Of a stretch of 64,000 bases of DNA, positions 45,817-55,527 are shown piece after piece. Numbering within the stretch: position 1 is the first letter of the stretch; every line of letters begins with the position of its first letter. The DNA comes from Paraburkholderia sp. BCC1886 (GTDB lineage: Bacteria; Pseudomonadota; Gammaproteobacteria; Burkholderiales; Burkholderiaceae): contig NZ_CAAJGK010000085.1 in NCBI RefSeq assembly GCF_900996245.1, positions 124,001 through 188,000 on the forward strand. Reading direction: 5' to 3'. Made by a program: the position numbers and the translations under genes. The notes under the pieces are model-generated. The model did not search any database. It was not told the DNA's origin and saw only the letters and a program-made list of their open reading frames with translations.

Positions 45817-46800
45817 TTGAATCAACCGACAGATAGCATTGCAGTTCACTGGTACGGTGTCATAGCGATGCTCGGCATGACAGCCGGCATCCCCTCCGCG
45901 CAGGCGGATTGCACCTGGCTCAACGGGCAATCCACCCACGACTACACGTTTGCCCTTCGCTCGATGACCGTTCCGCTCGGCGCCACGGTCGGCACGATCC
46001 TTTACTCGCCGCCCACGCAGGCACCCATTCCGCCCTCCACCTCCTACGCCACCTGTAGCTCGGGCGGCACGGTGAACCGCAGCGTCACCGGCGGCGAACA
46101 GGTGTCGAGCAATCCCTATACGTTCGCGACCAACGTACCGGGCATCGGTATGCGCTTCTACGACTCGACCAACGGCGCGAACTTTCGCTACTGGGGAGCA
46201 GGCAACGGCGAAACGTGGAACGGCGAATGGGGTTGGGGGTCCGCGGGCGTCGCCGCATTGGGCGTTCAGGTGGTCGTGACGGGACCGGTGAGTGCCGGCA
46301 CCATCGACGGCTCGCTAGTCGCCACCATGAGGCTGGGCAACCTGACGATCGCAAACTTGCGCGTCACCACGGCCAACGTGGTCATTGCGACCTGCCAGAT
46401 CGACGCGGTGCCGACGGTCCAGATGCCTCGAATCACGGCGAAAGATCTGGCGACGGTGGGCGCTTCGGCGGGAAAGACGGCGTTCACGATCAGGCTGAAC
46501 AACTGTCCGGCGGGCATGAAGTCCATCACCTACCAGCTCGATGCGCCGGCAGGCGTGATCAACGCAACCAATGGGACGTTCCTGGCAAGCGACGGATCGA
46601 CGTCGAAAGGCGTGGGTTTCGCGTTGAAGAATCAGGCCGGCGCGGCGTTCGCGCTCGGCAAGGCGACCAAGCTGACCGCCTACAACGCCACCACCGGCGG
46701 CAACTATCCGCTTCAGTTCAGCGTTCTGTACTACCGCTCCGGCGCCATCACGCTCGGTACGGTGAACGGCTCGCTGACCTACACGATGACTTACCAGTAA
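45817..46800 (+). CDS. Fimbrial adhesin-like minor subunit
   Basis: A 327-residue exported protein. A short signal (about 1-31, ending PSAQADC) is followed by an N-terminal domain (about 35-190) and a C-terminal pilin domain (about 195-327) that ends LTYTMTYQ, the penultimate-Tyr strand of type 1-like subunits, with paired cysteines in each half. Two-domain subunits of this type cap chaperone/usher pili as adhesins. A TTG start at 45817 with AGGGAG upstream is chosen. It lies on the opposite strand to the usher operon, separated from it by prfC. Confidence 0.85.
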   Translation: MNQPTDSIAVHWYGVIAMLGMTAGIPSAQADCTWLNGQSTHDYTFALRSMTVPLGATVGTILYSPPTQAPIPPSTSYATCSSGGTVNRSVTGGEQVSSNPYTFATNVPGIGMRFYDSTNGANFRYWGAGNGETWNGEWGWGSAGVAALGVQVVVTGPVSAGTIDGSLVATMRLGNLTIANLRVTTANVVIATCQIDAVPTVQMPRITAKDLATVGASAGKTAFTIRLNNCPAGMKSITYQLDAPAGVINATNGTFLASDGSTSKGVGFALKNQAGAAFALGKATKLTAYNATTGGNYPLQFSVLYYRSGAITLGTVNGSLTYTMTYQ

Positions 46801-46827
46801 CGGCCGCCTCGCGCAGGTTCTCCTCGC

Positions 46828-48429
46828 TCACATCGTCTTCTTGAACGGCGCGCCCGAATGCTCGCGCAATTCGTTGAATACGATCTTCGGCCAGGCCTTC
46901 TGCGCGACCTCGATCTCCGACACGTGCGAAGCCAGATAGGTCGGCGCATCGGACGCATCGAGCGCGATCCGCGCGGCGTACGAATCCGTGAAACGACGTA
47001 GCTCCGCCGGATCGCTACAGGTCACCCAGCGCGACATGCGATACCGCGCCGGCGCCATCCGCACGTCGACCTTGTATTCCGTCGACAGCCGGTGCGACAC
47101 CACTTCGAACTGCAGTTGCCCGACCGCGCCCAGAATCGTCAGGCCGCCCACTTCCGGCCGGAACACCTGAATCGCGCCTTCCTCGCCGAGTTGCCTGAGC
47201 GCCTCACCGAGTTGTTTGGCGCGCATCGGATCGACCACTTCGACGGTCTGGAAAATTTCCGGCGCGAAGAACGGCAGACCGACGAACTGCAACTGCTCGC
47301 CTTCGGTCAGCGTATCGCCGAGACTCAGCGTGCCGTGATTCGGAATACCGATGATGTCGCCGGGATACGCCTCGCTCACCGTTTCGCGGCGCTGCGACAG
47401 GAACGTCACCACGTTGTTCGCACGGAAGGTCTTGTTGGTGCGCGTCACCTTCACGGCCATACCGCGCTCGAAATGCCCCGAACACACGCGGATGAACGCC
47501 ACGCGGTCACGGTGCGCCAGGTCCATGTTCGCCTGCACCTTGAACACGACGCCGGTGAACTTCGGCTCGTCGGGCATGACCGGGCGCTGCACGGTCATGC
47601 GCATCGACGGCGGCGGCGCCAGGTCGACCAGCGCGTCGAGAATTTCCTTCACGCCGAAGTTGTTGATGGCCGAGCCGAACAGCACCGGCGATTGCTGACC
47701 GGCGAGAAACTGCTCGCGGTCGAAGTCGGGCGACGCACCGGTAATCAGATCGATCTCTTCCTTCGCCTTCACCCAGCTTTGACCGAAGCGGCGAATGCCT
47801 TCTTCGTCGTCGGGCGCGTGCAAGGTTTCGACCTCGCCGCCCGCTTTATCCTGTCCCGCGCGGAACAGTCGAACCTGGTCGCGCTGGATGTCGTACACAC
47901 CCTGGAATTCCTTGCCCATGCCGATCGGCCACGTAAACGGCACCGCGGCCACGCCCAGATTCTGTTCGATCTCGTCGAGCAATTCGAGCGGCTCGCGCAC
48001 TTCGCGGTCGAGCTTGTTGATGAACGTGACGATCGGCGTCTTGCGACTGCGGCAGACTTCGAGCAGCTTGAGCGTTTGCGCTTCGACACCGTTCGCGCCG
48101 TCGATCACCATGACCGCCGCGTCGACCGCGGTCAGCACGCGATAGGTATCTTCGGAGAAGTCCTCATGGCCCGGCGTGTCGAGCAGATTGATGACGGCGT
48201 CGCCGTACTCGAACTGCATGACCGAACTGGCCACCGAAATGCCGCGTTGCTTTTCGATCTCCATCCAGTCGGACGTCGCGTAGCGATTGCTCTTGCGGCC
48301 CTTCACGGTCCCGGCAATCTGGATCGCGCCCGAAAACAGCAGCAGCTTTTCGGTGAGCGTGGTCTTACCCGCGTCCGGGTGGGAAATAACCGCAAAAGTG
48401 CGGCGGCGTTTGAGTTCGGAGACTGACAT
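46828..48429 (-). CDS. prfC: Peptide chain release factor 3
   Basis: A 533-residue GTPase that recycles RF1/RF2 from ribosomes. The G-domain has SHPDAGKTT, DTPGHEDF and NKLD motifs, followed by the RF3-specific domains II and III. Length and sequence are typical. The ATG at 48429 is preferred over a GTG 15 bp upstream. It is convergent with the adhesin gene (27-bp gap) and lies between it and the usher operon. Confidence 0.97.
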   Translation of the reverse strand: MSVSELKRRRTFAVISHPDAGKTTLTEKLLLFSGAIQIAGTVKGRKSNRYATSDWMEIEKQRGISVASSVMQFEYGDAVINLLDTPGHEDFSEDTYRVLTAVDAAVMVIDGANGVEAQTLKLLEVCRSRKTPIVTFINKLDREVREPLELLDEIEQNLGVAAVPFTWPIGMGKEFQGVYDIQRDQVRLFRAGQDKAGGEVETLHAPDDEEGIRRFGQSWVKAKEEIDLITGASPDFDREQFLAGQQSPVLFGSAINNFGVKEILDALVDLAPPPSMRMTVQRPVMPDEPKFTGVVFKVQANMDLAHRDRVAFIRVCSGHFERGMAVKVTRTNKTFRANNVVTFLSQRRETVSEAYPGDIIGIPNHGTLSLGDTLTEGEQLQFVGLPFFAPEIFQTVEVVDPMRAKQLGEALRQLGEEGAIQVFRPEVGGLTILGAVGQLQFEVVSHRLSTEYKVDVRMAPARYRMSRWVTCSDPAELRRFTDSYAARIALDASDAPTYLASHVSEIEVAQKAWPKIVFNELREHSGAPFKKTM

Positions 48430-48692
48430 CGGGCTGGCGGTCACGGATAGGGGTTCGGGCGGTGCGCGGCCGCTTGAGCGGCGCGACCGACGGGCGGCCT
48501 GTATGACGAGGCGAATCGACCGTGTCTGAACCGGGTCACGAACAAGCGTTCGACAAGACGGAAATTACCGGCGCTGAACAGCGCAGGGAACGAATGATAC
48601 ACGTCATGCGGAAGGCCGGAGCGAAATGCGACGCCGCTCCGCAGGCGGCGGCAGGCGCTTGGGAGCACGACTCACCACCGCGGCCGCCCGTG

Positions 48693-51353
48693 CTACTGGA
48701 CCGACTGCGCCGACGCCACGCCGCGCGAGTGCTCCGCGACCGTCTGACGGACCATGCCGTGCACGCAATGGCCTTCCAGCAGTTGATACGCCACCGTGCC
48801 GTGCGCCGTCGGCTTCGGCAGCACGTAATCGATCCGGCACTCGTCCGCCGCGGCCGGACCCCAGCGCACGAAGAGCGACCCTTCGTCCGCCAGTCCGCGC
48901 GCGAAAATCCGGCTGTCCTGCGCCACCACGCCCACGGTCCGGTCCTGGCCGTCGAGCACGTCCGCGCCGAACGGCAGGGCCTTGTCGCCGGGTTGCGGCG
49001 CGCGGATCAGCGCCGCGTGTCCGCTGACCGTCCTGTATCTGAGCATCACCACCGAGCCGAGCCGCGGCACCGCCTGCTCGGACGTCGATTCGAACTCGAC
49101 ATCCGTCGAACTGCCTTTCGGATCGAGATCGACGGTATTGATGCCATAGGGCGTGAGATACGGCACGACCGCATAACCGCGACTGTCGAGCCTCACGCCC
49201 GGCGAACTGCTCACGGCCGCACCGGCCGCGCCGGGCGCCTCGACGATCGCGAAGGTATCGCCGACGGTCTGCGACAGCGTCACGCCGCCCGGATGCGCCA
49301 CCACGGTTCCGCTGATCGCCGCCGATACCTGGCTGACGCCCGCCCCGACGCTCGCCGACGTCGACAACTGCGCATACGGCGCGCGCCAGGCGCCGCTCGC
49401 ACCGGCATTGCCGCCGTCGCGGCCGTTGCCCGTGCCGTACGTCCCGTACGCGTTGTACGAAACCTGGCTGCTCTCGCCGAGCGTGCCGCTCAGATTGGCC
49501 TGCAGATTCGTATAGCCGCGCGACGTCGACAGGTTGGTCGACAGCAAGGGCGCGTGCTGGACGTGTCCGAGCGGCAGCGTCGTGCTGACCATGAACTGAT
49601 TGGACATCGAGCCGTCCGCGTTGCGCGTGCGGCCGGCGCTCAGACTGTAGGTGCCGAACCGGAAGCCGTTCGTATAGCCCGCCTGATAGAACGAGTCGCT
49701 ACCGCTGCGATTCCAGTATTGCTGGGCCGACGCGCTGACGAACACCGTGCCGTACCCGCCGAACGACTGGTTGACCGTCATCTGGAAACGGTTGCGCTGA
49801 CGGTAGAGCGAGTCGGTGTCGCGGCCGCGCATGGCCAGATCGCGCACCGACGCGGCGTCGGACAGATTCAGATAACCGGCGGTCGAATAGCGGTACGCCG
49901 CGACCGCGATGTTGGTGTTGGTCGGATCGATGAATTTGGAGTAGCCGACCCGCAGGCTGGTGCCGCGCTGCGTGCCCTGGTTCGGCACCTGGGTCTGCGA
50001 GCCGGTCACGTCGGCGGAAAACGCGCCGATCGTCGTGTTCAGGGCGGCGCCGAGATTCGCCGTCACGTAGCCGTTCGCGAGCGCCGCGCCGCCGTAAGCC
50101 GTCACCAGGTTCGTGAGGCCGCGTTGCAGCGTGAATTGCGCGAAGTTCGGCTGACTGTCGAGCCCGGCGTTGCGCAACTGGCCGCCGGTCGCGGAGAACC
50201 GCGTCGTGCCCGGCCGCAGCGACTGGACCACCGCCGCGTACGGCACGGTGAAGCTCGTGGTGCGGCCATCCGCCTCGGTGACGACGACATCGAGGTTGCC
50301 GCCGTAGCCCGTCGCATACAGGTCGTCGATTTCGAACGGACCGGGCGACACGCTGGTCTCATAGATCACCTGGCCGTTCTGCCGCACCTGGACCCGCGCA
50401 TTCGATTCGGCCGTGCCGCGCACGACCGGTGCGTAGCCGCGCAGCGATTCGGGCAGCATGCGGTCGTCGGTGGCGATCTGCGCGCCGCGAAACTGCACGC
50501 TGTCGAACACGTCGCCGGTCGTGTAACCGTCGCCAAGCGTCAGCTGCGATTTGAGCGCGACGAGGTCGTGTTGCACGTAGGTCGCGAGATTGTCGAACTG
50601 CGCGCTATACCCGCTTCTCTGCGACAACGACGACTGATGCCGCAGATGCCAGCCGCCGATATTCAGGCCGGCATTCAGGCCGAGATAGTTCTGCGCCGAC
50701 TGCGCGCCCTTGCCGACGGTGTAGTACGTGTTCGCGACGTAGCTGACGAAGCCGGCGTTCACGCCGCTTTGCCACATGTCGGGCGGCACGTAGCCGCGCG
50801 CCGTGCTGCGCAGGTATTTCTGCGGCACGCTTAGCTCCAGCTTCTGTTCCGCGAAATCGAATTCGACGCTCGATTCGGGCACGCTCGCCTGCAGGTCGAT
50901 GCACGCCGAGGCCGGGTTTTTAGCCGTGGACGCGTCCTTGCCGGCGAGCGCGTCGAGCCGGGCGAAATCGACGCCGAGCGCTTCCAGCGTCTTGCGGTCG
51001 AAGCAGGGCTGCGCACTGCCCCCCTCGTGAGTCACGACGAAGGCGATGTCCTGATGGGCCACGCGAATGTCGTTGATCCAGATATCGACCGGATACATCC
51101 CGGGCTGGATGGCATTGCCGTGCGCGAAGCGGGACACGTCGACCGGCTGATGCGGGTCGTAATGGAGAAACGTCGTATCGAATTCGACGGCCGTGCCCGC
51201 GTCGTTGACCTCCGCTGCATGCGCCCGCACCGGGCAAACTCCGCCGGCGAGCGCGAAGCTCGTCAGCACCAGCGCGGCGACGGGGCTGAGTCCGGTCGAA
51301 GCCGGGGCAATGCCGGCTTTGGCGGGCAGCGAGGAGCGGCGTGAAGCGTTCAT
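48693..51353 (-). CDS. Fimbrial outer-membrane usher
   Basis: An 886-residue usher of the chaperone/usher pathway. It has a signal peptide (about 1-46), an N-terminal domain that receives chaperone-subunit complexes, a long beta-barrel and plug region (about 130-700), and C-terminal domains with GINTVDLDPKGSSTDVE and the terminal Cys-bearing DECRIDYVLP. It secretes and assembles the pilin. A 267-bp gap to the upstream chaperone gene contains tandem repeats. Confidence 0.95.
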   Translation of the reverse strand: MNASRRSSLPAKAGIAPASTGLSPVAALVLTSFALAGGVCPVRAHAAEVNDAGTAVEFDTTFLHYDPHQPVDVSRFAHGNAIQPGMYPVDIWINDIRVAHQDIAFVVTHEGGSAQPCFDRKTLEALGVDFARLDALAGKDASTAKNPASACIDLQASVPESSVEFDFAEQKLELSVPQKYLRSTARGYVPPDMWQSGVNAGFVSYVANTYYTVGKGAQSAQNYLGLNAGLNIGGWHLRHQSSLSQRSGYSAQFDNLATYVQHDLVALKSQLTLGDGYTTGDVFDSVQFRGAQIATDDRMLPESLRGYAPVVRGTAESNARVQVRQNGQVIYETSVSPGPFEIDDLYATGYGGNLDVVVTEADGRTTSFTVPYAAVVQSLRPGTTRFSATGGQLRNAGLDSQPNFAQFTLQRGLTNLVTAYGGAALANGYVTANLGAALNTTIGAFSADVTGSQTQVPNQGTQRGTSLRVGYSKFIDPTNTNIAVAAYRYSTAGYLNLSDAASVRDLAMRGRDTDSLYRQRNRFQMTVNQSFGGYGTVFVSASAQQYWNRSGSDSFYQAGYTNGFRFGTYSLSAGRTRNADGSMSNQFMVSTTLPLGHVQHAPLLSTNLSTSRGYTNLQANLSGTLGESSQVSYNAYGTYGTGNGRDGGNAGASGAWRAPYAQLSTSASVGAGVSQVSAAISGTVVAHPGGVTLSQTVGDTFAIVEAPGAAGAAVSSSPGVRLDSRGYAVVPYLTPYGINTVDLDPKGSSTDVEFESTSEQAVPRLGSVVMLRYRTVSGHAALIRAPQPGDKALPFGADVLDGQDRTVGVVAQDSRIFARGLADEGSLFVRWGPAAADECRIDYVLPKPTAHGTVAYQLLEGHCVHGMVRQTVAEHSRGVASAQSVQ

Positions 51354-51550
51354 GATCCGATGTGTCCAATCCTTCCCAGCGGGCGAACAGGGACCCGAGC
51401 GTTGGCCGGGGCGCGCTCGCGGCGGGGCGAAACTGAGATTGAAATGGGCGGAGAACGCCGCCCTGCGACAGATCGGTGAGGCTTGCCGGCCCTGGCGGTG
51501 AGGTGCCGGGCGACGGGGTGGATGTGGGGCGGTTGTTGTCGGGGTGAGTA

Positions 51551-51622
51551 TTTGGCTCAGCGGCCTTGTGGTTCAGCGGCCTGGTGGCTTAGCGGTTTGG
51601 TGGCTCAGCGGCCTTGTGGCTT
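51551..51622. repeat. About 18-bp imperfect repeats between chaperone and usher genes
   Basis: Four imperfect units of a GGCTCAGCGGCCTTGTGG type with frequent TAG/TTAG end at the chaperone stop codon (51621-51623). They lie in the 267-bp space between chaperone and usher. Confidence 0.75.
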
Positions 51623-52376
51623 AGTGGCCGAGCGCGGCGTCGCCGCTGATCGCGCCGCCGTAATCGCTGATCGCCGTGTAGTGGACCTTCGCATCCGACG
51701 CCACGCCGTTCATTGCGTCGATCGGCAAGCGGGTCGAAGCCCGCGGCGCCACCATGCCGCCGAGTTCGTTGTGATAAGTGCGCCCGCCGCTTTCGACCGC
51801 GACCTCGCTGAAAGACACGTAGTACGGCGTGGGGTTCGACACGCTCAACGCCCGTCCAGGGCCTCGGCCCGGGTCGTCGTCGGGTGTGTCGGTGAGACGC
51901 CAGGTCAATTGCGCGGGCGCCTCCTCGGGTTTGCCGGGTAACGAGGCCGGCCGCGCGAACACCTTGATGCGGGTTCGGTAAGCCAGTTGCAGCGAGTTGC
52001 TGGCGGCGTCGGCCTGCTTCGGCGGAATATCCAGCACGTTGAGCCAGTAGACCGATTCACGGTCCGTTGGCAGCGCCTCGCCGCTATACATGATGCGCAA
52101 GGTCTGCGCTTTCTTCGGATCCATCCGGAAAATGGGCGGCGTAATGACGAACGGGACCTTGGCGTCGCCGGGTTTGGCCTCGGCGTCGCCGTCGTCGATC
52201 CAGACCTGCACCAGCGACGGCGTATGACTGTCGTTGTCCAGTTTCACGGTGACTTCGCGCTGATCGAGCGGATACACCACGCGCGTTCCGCCTATCGTCA
52301 CGCTCGCCACGGCCGAGGCCGTCAAGCAACACGCGGCGAAGGCGAGTCCTGACTTCGTCGATTGAAACCACTTCAT
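51621..52376 (-). CDS. Periplasmic fimbrial chaperone (PapD-like)
   Basis: A 251-residue protein with a signal peptide (about 1-25) and two immunoglobulin-like domains (about 28-140 and 150-235). The donor-strand region FRMDPKKAQTLRIMYSG includes the conserved basic residues that hold pilin C-termini. It folds and delivers subunits to the usher. Order pilin, chaperone, usher is canonical. Confidence 0.94.
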   Translation of the reverse strand: MKWFQSTKSGLAFAACCLTASAVASVTIGGTRVVYPLDQREVTVKLDNDSHTPSLVQVWIDDGDAEAKPGDAKVPFVITPPIFRMDPKKAQTLRIMYSGEALPTDRESVYWLNVLDIPPKQADAASNSLQLAYRTRIKVFARPASLPGKPEEAPAQLTWRLTDTPDDDPGRGPGRALSVSNPTPYYVSFSEVAVESGGRTYHNELGGMVAPRASTRLPIDAMNGVASDAKVHYTAISDYGGAISGDAALGH

Positions 52377-52451
52377 GGTCTGCTCCCAGGCACGATCCGC
52401 AAATGCTGATTGGAAAAAGGCGTTCGCCCGAACGAACGCCCGATGCGCCGG

Positions 52452-53018
52452 TTACTGGTATTGCATCGTGTATTGCACCGACGTACTCAGTGCCCCCGCG
52501 GCCGCCTTGCCGGTCGCGTAGTACTGCGCGAAGTACTGCAAGGCGGCGCTACCGGAGGTGATGGCCGCGCCGTTCGTGGCGATGTCGTTGTTCGCGCCAG
52601 TGGTGATGTTGATGGGTTGCATCGACGCGTTCAGCAGGCGGACTTCGACGTTCGTCGCCGCGCCCGTCGCCGACTGATTTTTCAGATAGCCATTGGTCTG
52701 GTCGACGGTCGAGCCGTTTTCGAAGCGGGCTACGGCTTTGGTCGCTGTGCCCGTGCAACCGGTGAGATTGAAGGTCAGGTCGGTCGGATTCGAAGTGCCC
52801 GCGACCGCGCCCTGGGTCGCCAGACTGCTGGCGGATACCGTCGGCAGCACGACGGATTTGTCCGCCGCCGAACCGGTGGCCGTGCCGTTGATCGAGCACG
52901 TTGTGTCGGTAATCGTGCCGGTGATGGTGATGGTGCCGTCCGCCGCGTGAGCGCCGATCGCGACCACACACAGAAGACTGCAGACGACGATTCGGGACGC
53001 GCTGAAAATGGCTTTCAT
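52452..53018 (-). CDS. Major fimbrial subunit (type 1-like pilin)
   Basis: A 188-residue exported pilin. A signal peptide (about 1-27, ending GAHAAD) precedes a mature pilin with two cysteines and a C-terminal strand ending YTMQYQ, the chaperone-binding signature. The N-terminal TITITGTITDT serves as donor strand. The ATG at 53018 is preferred over a start 20 codons upstream. It is the promoter-proximal gene of the fimbrial operon. Confidence 0.94.
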   Translation of the reverse strand: MKAIFSASRIVVCSLLCVVAIGAHAADGTITITGTITDTTCSINGTATGSAADKSVVLPTVSASSLATQGAVAGTSNPTDLTFNLTGCTGTATKAVARFENGSTVDQTNGYLKNQSATGAATNVEVRLLNASMQPINITTGANNDIATNGAAITSGSAALQYFAQYYATGKAAAGALSTSVQYTMQYQ

Positions 53019-53138
53019 ATGGGATGTCCGATTAGTTTTTAGGAACTGACCGACCCGCTGTGCATCGCGACGTTTCAACGGTTCGTGTCAGAAAAGACAG
53101 CCTGTACGACGGACTGTCGGCCGCCTCTGGAGACGGCG

Positions 53139-53189
53139 TAGGACGCATCCTATATTTGGGCATCCTGACGGTCGTTAGGACAAATCCTA
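53139..53189. promoter_or_regulatory. Two TAGGA-N4-TCCTA dyads upstream of the pilin gene
   Basis: TAGGA-CGCA-TCCTA (53139-53152) and TAGGA-CAAA-TCCTA (53176-53189) are 37 bp apart, about 120-170 bp upstream of the pilin ATG. A related half site (TTAGGACAATTC) lies at 53282. The symmetry resembles sites of NarL-family regulators of the EvgA/BvgA type. Binding is untested. Confidence 0.6.
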
Positions 53190-53716
53190 TTTACTTGGAC
53201 GATTCCAAGGGGTCTCTCGGACGTTGCCAAACCCGTGGCGACGGGTGTTCGCGGGATCGATGCCGACTTTCCGTCAACGCGTTAGGACAATTCGACGCGG
53301 TGTTCGAGTCGAAGGCAAAGGTGAGGGTTTCCGGGACCCGACACGGTCCCAGTGCGGATAGCGCAAAACGGGACGCGCGGACCGGCATGGTGAAGAACCG
53401 TTCAGCACGAGGATGACGCTGGCTGAACCCATTGGCCGGTATGCGAACGCGGCGTGGCAACGATACTTCGCATCGCCTGGGAAGGCCCGCCAGCAGGGGC
53501 TAACGAGAGTTTTGAGGAAAGCGGCGCCAGGTGGCCGCGAAGAAACGAAGCGTCGCGCACACCCTACTTCGCAAGGCAATACGTCTGGCGCCACGAAGAA
53601 CGGCGCGCCACGTCGAGCGTGCCTGAATGCTCGCACCCGACACTCGGCGCCCCCTCGAAGGTGAGGGTTTTCAGGACCCGCCGAGCGGTGCGGGAAAGCC
53701 GCCCGGCGACTTCACT
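53190..53716. other. Fimbrial upstream region without recognised gene
   Basis: This part of the 698-bp gap between pilin and H-NS-like genes has no convincing gene. It contains two copies of a 23-bp direct repeat beginning AAGGTGAGGGTTT and ending GGACCCG (53318-53340 and 53658-53680). Possible frames of 80-190 codons run through it but show no signal peptide or family and partly shadow the H-NS-like gene. Confidence 0.5.
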
Positions 53717-54028
53717 TCAGGCGTCGATCAGGAAGCGCTCGCGGTTCTTGCCCACCAGCCAGTTGGGCGAACGGCCGCGGCCGCTCCAGGTTTCACCGGT
53801 CTTCGGATTGCGATACTTCGCGACAGAAGAAGTCGAGCCCGAGGCCGCGCCGCTTTTACGAGGCGGTGCTCCGCTGCTCGAAAAACCCAGCTCTTCGGCG
53901 GTCAGATCGTATTCCGCGACTTTCTGCTTGATCTCGGCAATGGCTTCCGCGATTTCCTTCGCGCGCGCCGCCGCGACTTCCTTATGGAGTTTCTCGAGCT
54001 GGGCGGTTAACTGCTTGTAAGAGGCCAT
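53717..54028 (-). CDS. H-NS-family nucleoid protein
   Basis: A 103-residue H-NS/MvaT-type protein: an N-terminal coiled-coil (about 1-50) for oligomerisation, a Ser/Gly linker, and a C-terminal DNA-binding core TWSGRGRSPNWL. It silences AT-rich DNA. The ATG at 54028 is clear. It neighbours the fimbrial region, which H-NS-like proteins often control; that link is inferred. Confidence 0.94.
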   Translation of the reverse strand: MASYKQLTAQLEKLHKEVAAARAKEIAEAIAEIKQKVAEYDLTAEELGFSSSGAPPRKSGAASGSTSSVAKYRNPKTGETWSGRGRSPNWLVGKNRERFLIDA

Positions 54029-54156
54029 GCGAATGCTCCGGTCGATTTGACGGACTGTGTGCAGTGCGCACACTATCAGACGAAAAAAGTGTCGGATAGA
54101 GAAGGCCGGAAGCGGCTGCCCTTGAGCATTGCGGAGCCAGTTAGCGCCCCGCGCTT

Positions 54157-55356
54157 CTAGATGTCAATGGCGTCGTAGACCCGGCGTTCGAAGTCGACCG
54201 CCATCGGAAACGGTTCGAGCCCGCGCCGCTGGATCAGCATCAGGCCGATCATTTCTTCGACCGGATCGGCGAACCAGCTGGTGCCGAATGCGCCCGGCCA
54301 GCCGAACGAGCCCATCGAGCGATAGCCGAGCGGCAACTGCTGCGCCGGATCGTCGACCACCGACACACCCAGACCGAAACCCTGGCCCGCCCACAGGACG
54401 TGACCGAACGCCGGCACGCGGCGCTGATCGCGCGTCAGGAAGTTGGAGCGCATCAGATCGACCGAACGATGCGAGAGCAGACGCGTGTCGCCGACCCGTC
54501 CACGGCCGAGCAACAGTTGCGCGAACTGGAGATAGTCCTGCGCCGTCGACACCAGGCCTCCACCTCCGCTCTGGAACCGGTCGGTCCTGGACCAGCGGCT
54601 CGCCGACGGATGATCTTCGACCACCAGTCGCTGCGTACCCGGCTCGACGCCATAAGCCGTGGCAAGCCGGCCGAGCTGCGCGTCGGGAATGGAGAAAGCG
54701 GTGTCGCGCATACCGAGCGGTTCGAAAATGCGCGTGCGGAAAAAGTCGCCGAGCGGCATACCGGTGACACGCTCGATCAACACGCCCAGCACATCGGTCG
54801 CAATGCCGTAATGCCAGCGCGTTCCCGGCTGAAACATCAACGGCAACCCGGCGATGCGCGCGAGCCATGCGCTCCCGTCGCCGCGAGCGTCGATTCCGTT
54901 GAAGGCTTGTGCGTAAGCGTCGGCCATCGGGCCGCTCGCGGTGAAGTGGTAGGCAAACCCGGCCCGATGCGTAAGCAGATCGAGCACGGTGAGCGGCGCC
55001 TTAAGCGGATCGGTTTCGTCGAGCGGACCGCTCGGATCGCGCAACACGCGCAGCGCGCCGAGTTCAGGCAGCCAGAGAGAAACCGGCGTGTCGAGCGCGA
55101 GCCGATCTTCTTCGATCAGCATCAGGATCGCCGCGCTGGTTACCGGCTTGGTCATGGATGCGATGCGAAACAGCGTGTCGCGCTCCATTGGTAGCCCGGC
55201 TTCCTGGTCGCGCCAGCCGAGCGGCTCGAAATAGCCGATCTCGCCGCGCCGCCAGACCAGCGACACCACCCCCGCGACTTCACCCCGTTCAACATAGCCT
55301 TGCATGGCATGGGTCAACGCCGTGAGCCGCGCGGCGGCTAGTCCTGCTGGTTGCAT
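54157..55356 (-). CDS. Serine hydrolase of the beta-lactamase/EstB family
   Basis: A 399-residue enzyme with the catalytic SxxK (Ser67, Lys70 in SMTK) and a Tyr in WHYGIATD at the second motif position, as in class C-like esterases and penicillin-binding proteins. It lacks an obvious signal peptide, so a cytoplasmic esterase is more likely than a true beta-lactamase. Substrate unknown. An alternative upstream start adds 20 residues. Confidence 0.9.
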   Translation of the reverse strand: MQPAGLAAARLTALTHAMQGYVERGEVAGVVSLVWRRGEIGYFEPLGWRDQEAGLPMERDTLFRIASMTKPVTSAAILMLIEEDRLALDTPVSLWLPELGALRVLRDPSGPLDETDPLKAPLTVLDLLTHRAGFAYHFTASGPMADAYAQAFNGIDARGDGSAWLARIAGLPLMFQPGTRWHYGIATDVLGVLIERVTGMPLGDFFRTRIFEPLGMRDTAFSIPDAQLGRLATAYGVEPGTQRLVVEDHPSASRWSRTDRFQSGGGGLVSTAQDYLQFAQLLLGRGRVGDTRLLSHRSVDLMRSNFLTRDQRRVPAFGHVLWAGQGFGLGVSVVDDPAQQLPLGYRSMGSFGWPGAFGTSWFADPVEEMIGLMLIQRRGLEPFPMAVDFERRVYDAIDI

Positions 55357-55527
55357 GTCGGTCCTGGATCGGAGAGTAGGTTTCGGCCGTGAATGCCAAC
55401 GCGGCAGGCGAAGCATGAGTAAAGCGGCACTGGCCGGTCGCCGTCATTCTCTCACTTGTGTGGAAATCAGTACCCGATCGCACTCACTCCTGCGCCACAT
55501 GCCGCAACCTTGTCTCGCTACGAACCT

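Noticed and set aside
48522..50834. 770-codon open frame antisense to the usher
   Set aside because: Composition is shadow-like (Arg/Ala/His-rich, no hydrophobic segments) and the usher on the other strand has all its expected features.
53413..53664. 83-codon frame in the fimbrial upstream region
   Set aside because: Basic, low-complexity composition without RBS or family, and a frame on the other strand is equally long.
54157..55356. True antibiotic beta-lactamase
   Set aside because: It has the SxxK serine-hydrolase fold but no clear signal peptide, and the second motif (WHYGIATD) fits EstB-type esterases better.
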